Source: Candidatus Pacearchaeota archaeon
GTDB lineage: Archaea > Nanobdellota > Nanobdellia > Pacearchaeales > GW2011-AR1
Direction: 5' to 3'
Assembly: GCA_002687255.1 (NCBI GenBank)
Contig: NYZR01000006.1
Location: 6,866 to 30,083, forward strand
Length of the DNA: 23,218 nucleotides
The notes beneath the pieces are model-generated. The model did no database searches, had not been told where the DNA came from, and was given only the letters and a program-made list of their open reading frames with translations. Every line of letters begins with the position of its first letter. The first letter of the stretch is position 1. Shown here one piece after another: positions 21,991 through 23,218 of this stretch. The position numbers and the translations under genes were made by a program.

Positions 21991-22377
21991 TTAATCTTTC
22001 CGAGAAGTCAAATGCCCCAAATCAACCACATACTTCCCATCCTCTAACTGATACACCTGAGGCCGATCCGACTCCAACATCTTACTCACATCCAACAAAT
22101 ACTTCCCAGGCTTCAAAATCTTGATACTCTCAAAATCCAAAAACACCGGCGTCTCTTCATCATCTGCACCAAGAATCTCCCGAACATCCTGCTCAACCTG
22201 CTCCTTCTCAACCGTATTAAGCTCAACCTCAGCAACTTTCGCCTGCCGCTGCATCTCTTGCAATTTCTCTTTCCGAATATAAAAGAAGAACTTGCTCTGA
22301 CATGAAGAACAGCCCTTCAACAGCTCCTGATCCCCATCCCCAATCACCCGATCACAATGCACGCATTTGTATGGCAT
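21991..22377 (-). CDS. Archaeal Zn-ribbon protein (DUF2072/COG3364)
   Basis: A 128-residue archaea-specific zinc-ribbon protein. The ribbon is at the N-terminus: CVHC (C5, C8) and CSSC (C23, C26). A charged helical linker (about 35-75) leads to a small beta domain (about 80-126) with FESIKILKPGKYLLDVSKML and the terminal repeat-like DGKYVVDLGHL, which suggests two related YxxD strands. Genes of this type usually lie next to DUF2073 and an Era-like GTPase in archaea, and a role in RNA or ribosome biology has been proposed on that basis. Here it has its own TATA element and is separated from DUF2073 by a DUF5680 gene. Confidence 0.88.
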   Translation of the reverse strand: MPYKCVHCDRVIGDGDQELLKGCSSCQSKFFFYIRKEKLQEMQRQAKVAEVELNTVEKEQVEQDVREILGADDEETPVFLDFESIKILKPGKYLLDVSKMLESDRPQVYQLEDGKYVVDLGHLTSRKD

Positions 22378-22398
22378 GCCTCTGCAAGAAAGAACTAG

Positions 22399-22407
22399 TT
22401 AATAAAG
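22399..22407 (-). promoter_or_regulatory. TATA element for the Zn-ribbon gene
   Basis: CTTTATTAA on the minus strand, centred about 26 bp before ATG 22377 and lying immediately after the DUF5680 stop codon. Confidence 0.5.
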
Positions 22408-22409
22408 AT

Positions 22410-22871
22410 TTAGCCCTTCTGCTTAATTAGCCCGCCATGATACTCAAGGGAATAAACTTCTTTCCCCTTAAGTAAAATTCTCTCTGATCCCTTGAATTTC
22501 TCAATATCACCCTCATAAGAATTTTCATAAGAGAAATCACCTTCAGTAAACTTCTCAGGGCCCCGAAATGGAGATGCCTCACCAACCATCTCCAAAACCT
22601 TCTTCAGGAATTCATAAATTTTCTTAGCAATGGCTGCATGGTCTGGATCGACGCCGCCATAATAATTCATAGACCAGATGATCTCTCCACCTTTCCAAAC
22701 AATCTCCTCTCCAGAAAACGGATCAAATCCATAATATTTATCTCTATAGGAAAGATCTCCTTCAGAGAACTTCAATTCTTTTCCGCCATCTTCTAGTTTA
22801 GATTCTCTCCCTTCCCCACCAGTAGCATAACCATTAATCTTAGCTAAAACAAGAAACTCTGCCAACCCCAT
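22410..22871 (-). CDS. DUF5680-domain protein
   Basis: A 153-residue protein matching, from memory, the DUF5680 family found mostly in bacteria: N-terminal helix EFLVLAKINGYATGGEG, then two related beta modules. The first is FSEGDLSYRDKYYGFDPFSGEE followed by IVWKGGEIIWSMNYYGG; the second, near residues 105-150, is FTEGDFSYENSYEGDIEKFKGSE followed by ILLKGKEVYSLEYHGGL. The internal duplication is obvious. The function of the family is unknown. The ATG follows the TAG of DUF2073 with no gap, so it is co-transcribed with it. Its presence between two archaea-specific genes suggests insertion, possibly after transfer from bacteria. Confidence 0.75.
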   Translation of the reverse strand: MGLAEFLVLAKINGYATGGEGRESKLEDGGKELKFSEGDLSYRDKYYGFDPFSGEEIVWKGGEIIWSMNYYGGVDPDHAAIAKKIYEFLKKVLEMVGEASPFRGPEKFTEGDFSYENSYEGDIEKFKGSERILLKGKEVYSLEYHGGLIKQKG

Positions 22872-23218
22872 CTAACCCAACATCAACTCCAACTTCCTCG
22901 GATCTCGCTTAATCTCACTCACCACATTCGCAGGACCAATCACAGTCAGAGCACTACTATGCCCAACCAACTTCTTCGCAATCCCATGCTTCATCTTCAA
23001 CATAATACTCTTTCCTTTCAAATCAGGCTCTATAACTGCGAGTTCAATTCCCCTAAAATCTTTCACATGATCAACCAAGGCCATAGTATCCTCAATCAAC
23101 CTAGCCTCCTCCTCAGCCCGCAATCGCCCATGCAAAATAACGATCTTATTCCCCAGAACCATATTCAAAATCTTCTTGACCCTGTCCGCAATACCCAGGT
23201 CTTCAATCTCTGAAAAAG
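22872..23218 (-). CDS. DUF2073-family archaeal protein, 5' end beyond the window
   Basis: At least 115 residues of an archaea-specific protein (COG3365/DUF2073). The frame remains open to the right edge of the window (upstream residues read FSEIEDLGIADRVKKIL before NMVLGNKIV), so the true start is outside; the internal TTG at 23168 is not the start. The conserved region reads KIVILHGRLRAEEEARLIEDTM, then an alpha/beta core with IELAVIEPDLKGKSIMLK and a C-terminal SSALTVIGPANVVSEIKRDP. The function of DUF2073 is not established; it usually neighbours an Era-like GTPase and a Zn-ribbon protein, and a GTPase gene could lie just beyond the edge. Its stop is directly followed by the DUF5680 ATG. 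Confidence 0.85.
   Translation of the reverse strand, partial: FSEIEDLGIADRVKKILNMVLGNKIVILHGRLRAEEEARLIEDTMALVDHVKDFRGIELAVIEPDLKGKSIMLKMKHGIAKKLVGHSSALTVIGPANVVSEIKRDPRKLELMLG

Noticed and set aside
1..23218. CRISPR arrays, insertion sequences, integrases, phage or defence genes
   Set aside because: No regularly spaced repeats, transposase motifs, terminal inverted repeats or recognised defence proteins were seen on either strand.

Overview
The window reads as a compact archaeal chromosome segment, most likely from a DPANN-type lineage (Woesearchaeota/Pacearchaeota-like). The broad call rests on archaeal informational genes: an archaeal SRP RNA with Alu and S domains, a tRNA-Thr with a bulge-helix-bulge intron, KH-beta-CASP ribonuclease (aCPSF1/FttA), Mre11-Rad50, a proteasome beta subunit, an archaeal class I CCA-adding enzyme, a TrmB regulator and the archaea-only DUF2072/DUF2073 pair. 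The DPANN placement is my inference from gene style (many small orphan proteins, type IV pilin-like proteins, presenilin-like protease); I could not run a phylogeny.

Layout. 1-1600: small orphan genes and two divergent winged-helix genes sharing one bidirectional promoter. 1624-5084: a DHH/RecJ-like phosphoesterase, an SlyD-like FKBP prolyl isomerase and a heavily N-glycosylatable surface protein. 5248-7251: tRNA-Thr(CGU) with an 18-nt intron, an unexplained strong RNA hairpin, and arginyl-tRNA synthetase. 7284-9006: two small orphans and an EgtD-family methyltransferase. 9081-10457: SRP RNA followed by two pilin-like genes. 10498-16313: mre11-rad50, then the proteasome beta subunit with aCPSF1/FttA. 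16356-19398: an orphan, a presenilin-type protease, and a TrmB regulator with three small unknown genes in an apparent operon. 19385-23218: CCA-adding enzyme, a CNNM/CorC-type membrane protein, and the DUF2073 / DUF5680 / Zn-ribbon DUF2072 group, which runs off the right edge.

Expression style. Nearly every first gene has an A/T-rich TATA element centred about 26 bp upstream of its start codon, so most mRNAs should be leaderless. That spacing was used to choose starts (argS, mre11, cca, the 445-789 gene and others begin downstream of the longest possible reading frame). Shine-Dalgarno-like sequences appear mainly inside operons (18527-19398) and before the CNNM gene. Convergent genes abut or overlap (3243/3244, 8064/8065, 19398/19385, 21988/21991).

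Working together. Translation and RNA (tRNA-Thr, argS, cca, SRP RNA, FttA), protein quality control (FKBP, proteasome, presenilin-like protease), DNA repair (Mre11-Rad50, DHH nuclease) and cell surface (glycoprotein, pilins, CNNM) are interleaved. I see no CRISPR array, insertion sequence, phage gene or complete defence system. The most interesting unexplained items are the hairpin at 5438-5506, the unusual apical loop of SRP helix 8, the altered substrate motif of the EgtD-like enzyme, and the TrmB-linked small-gene operon.
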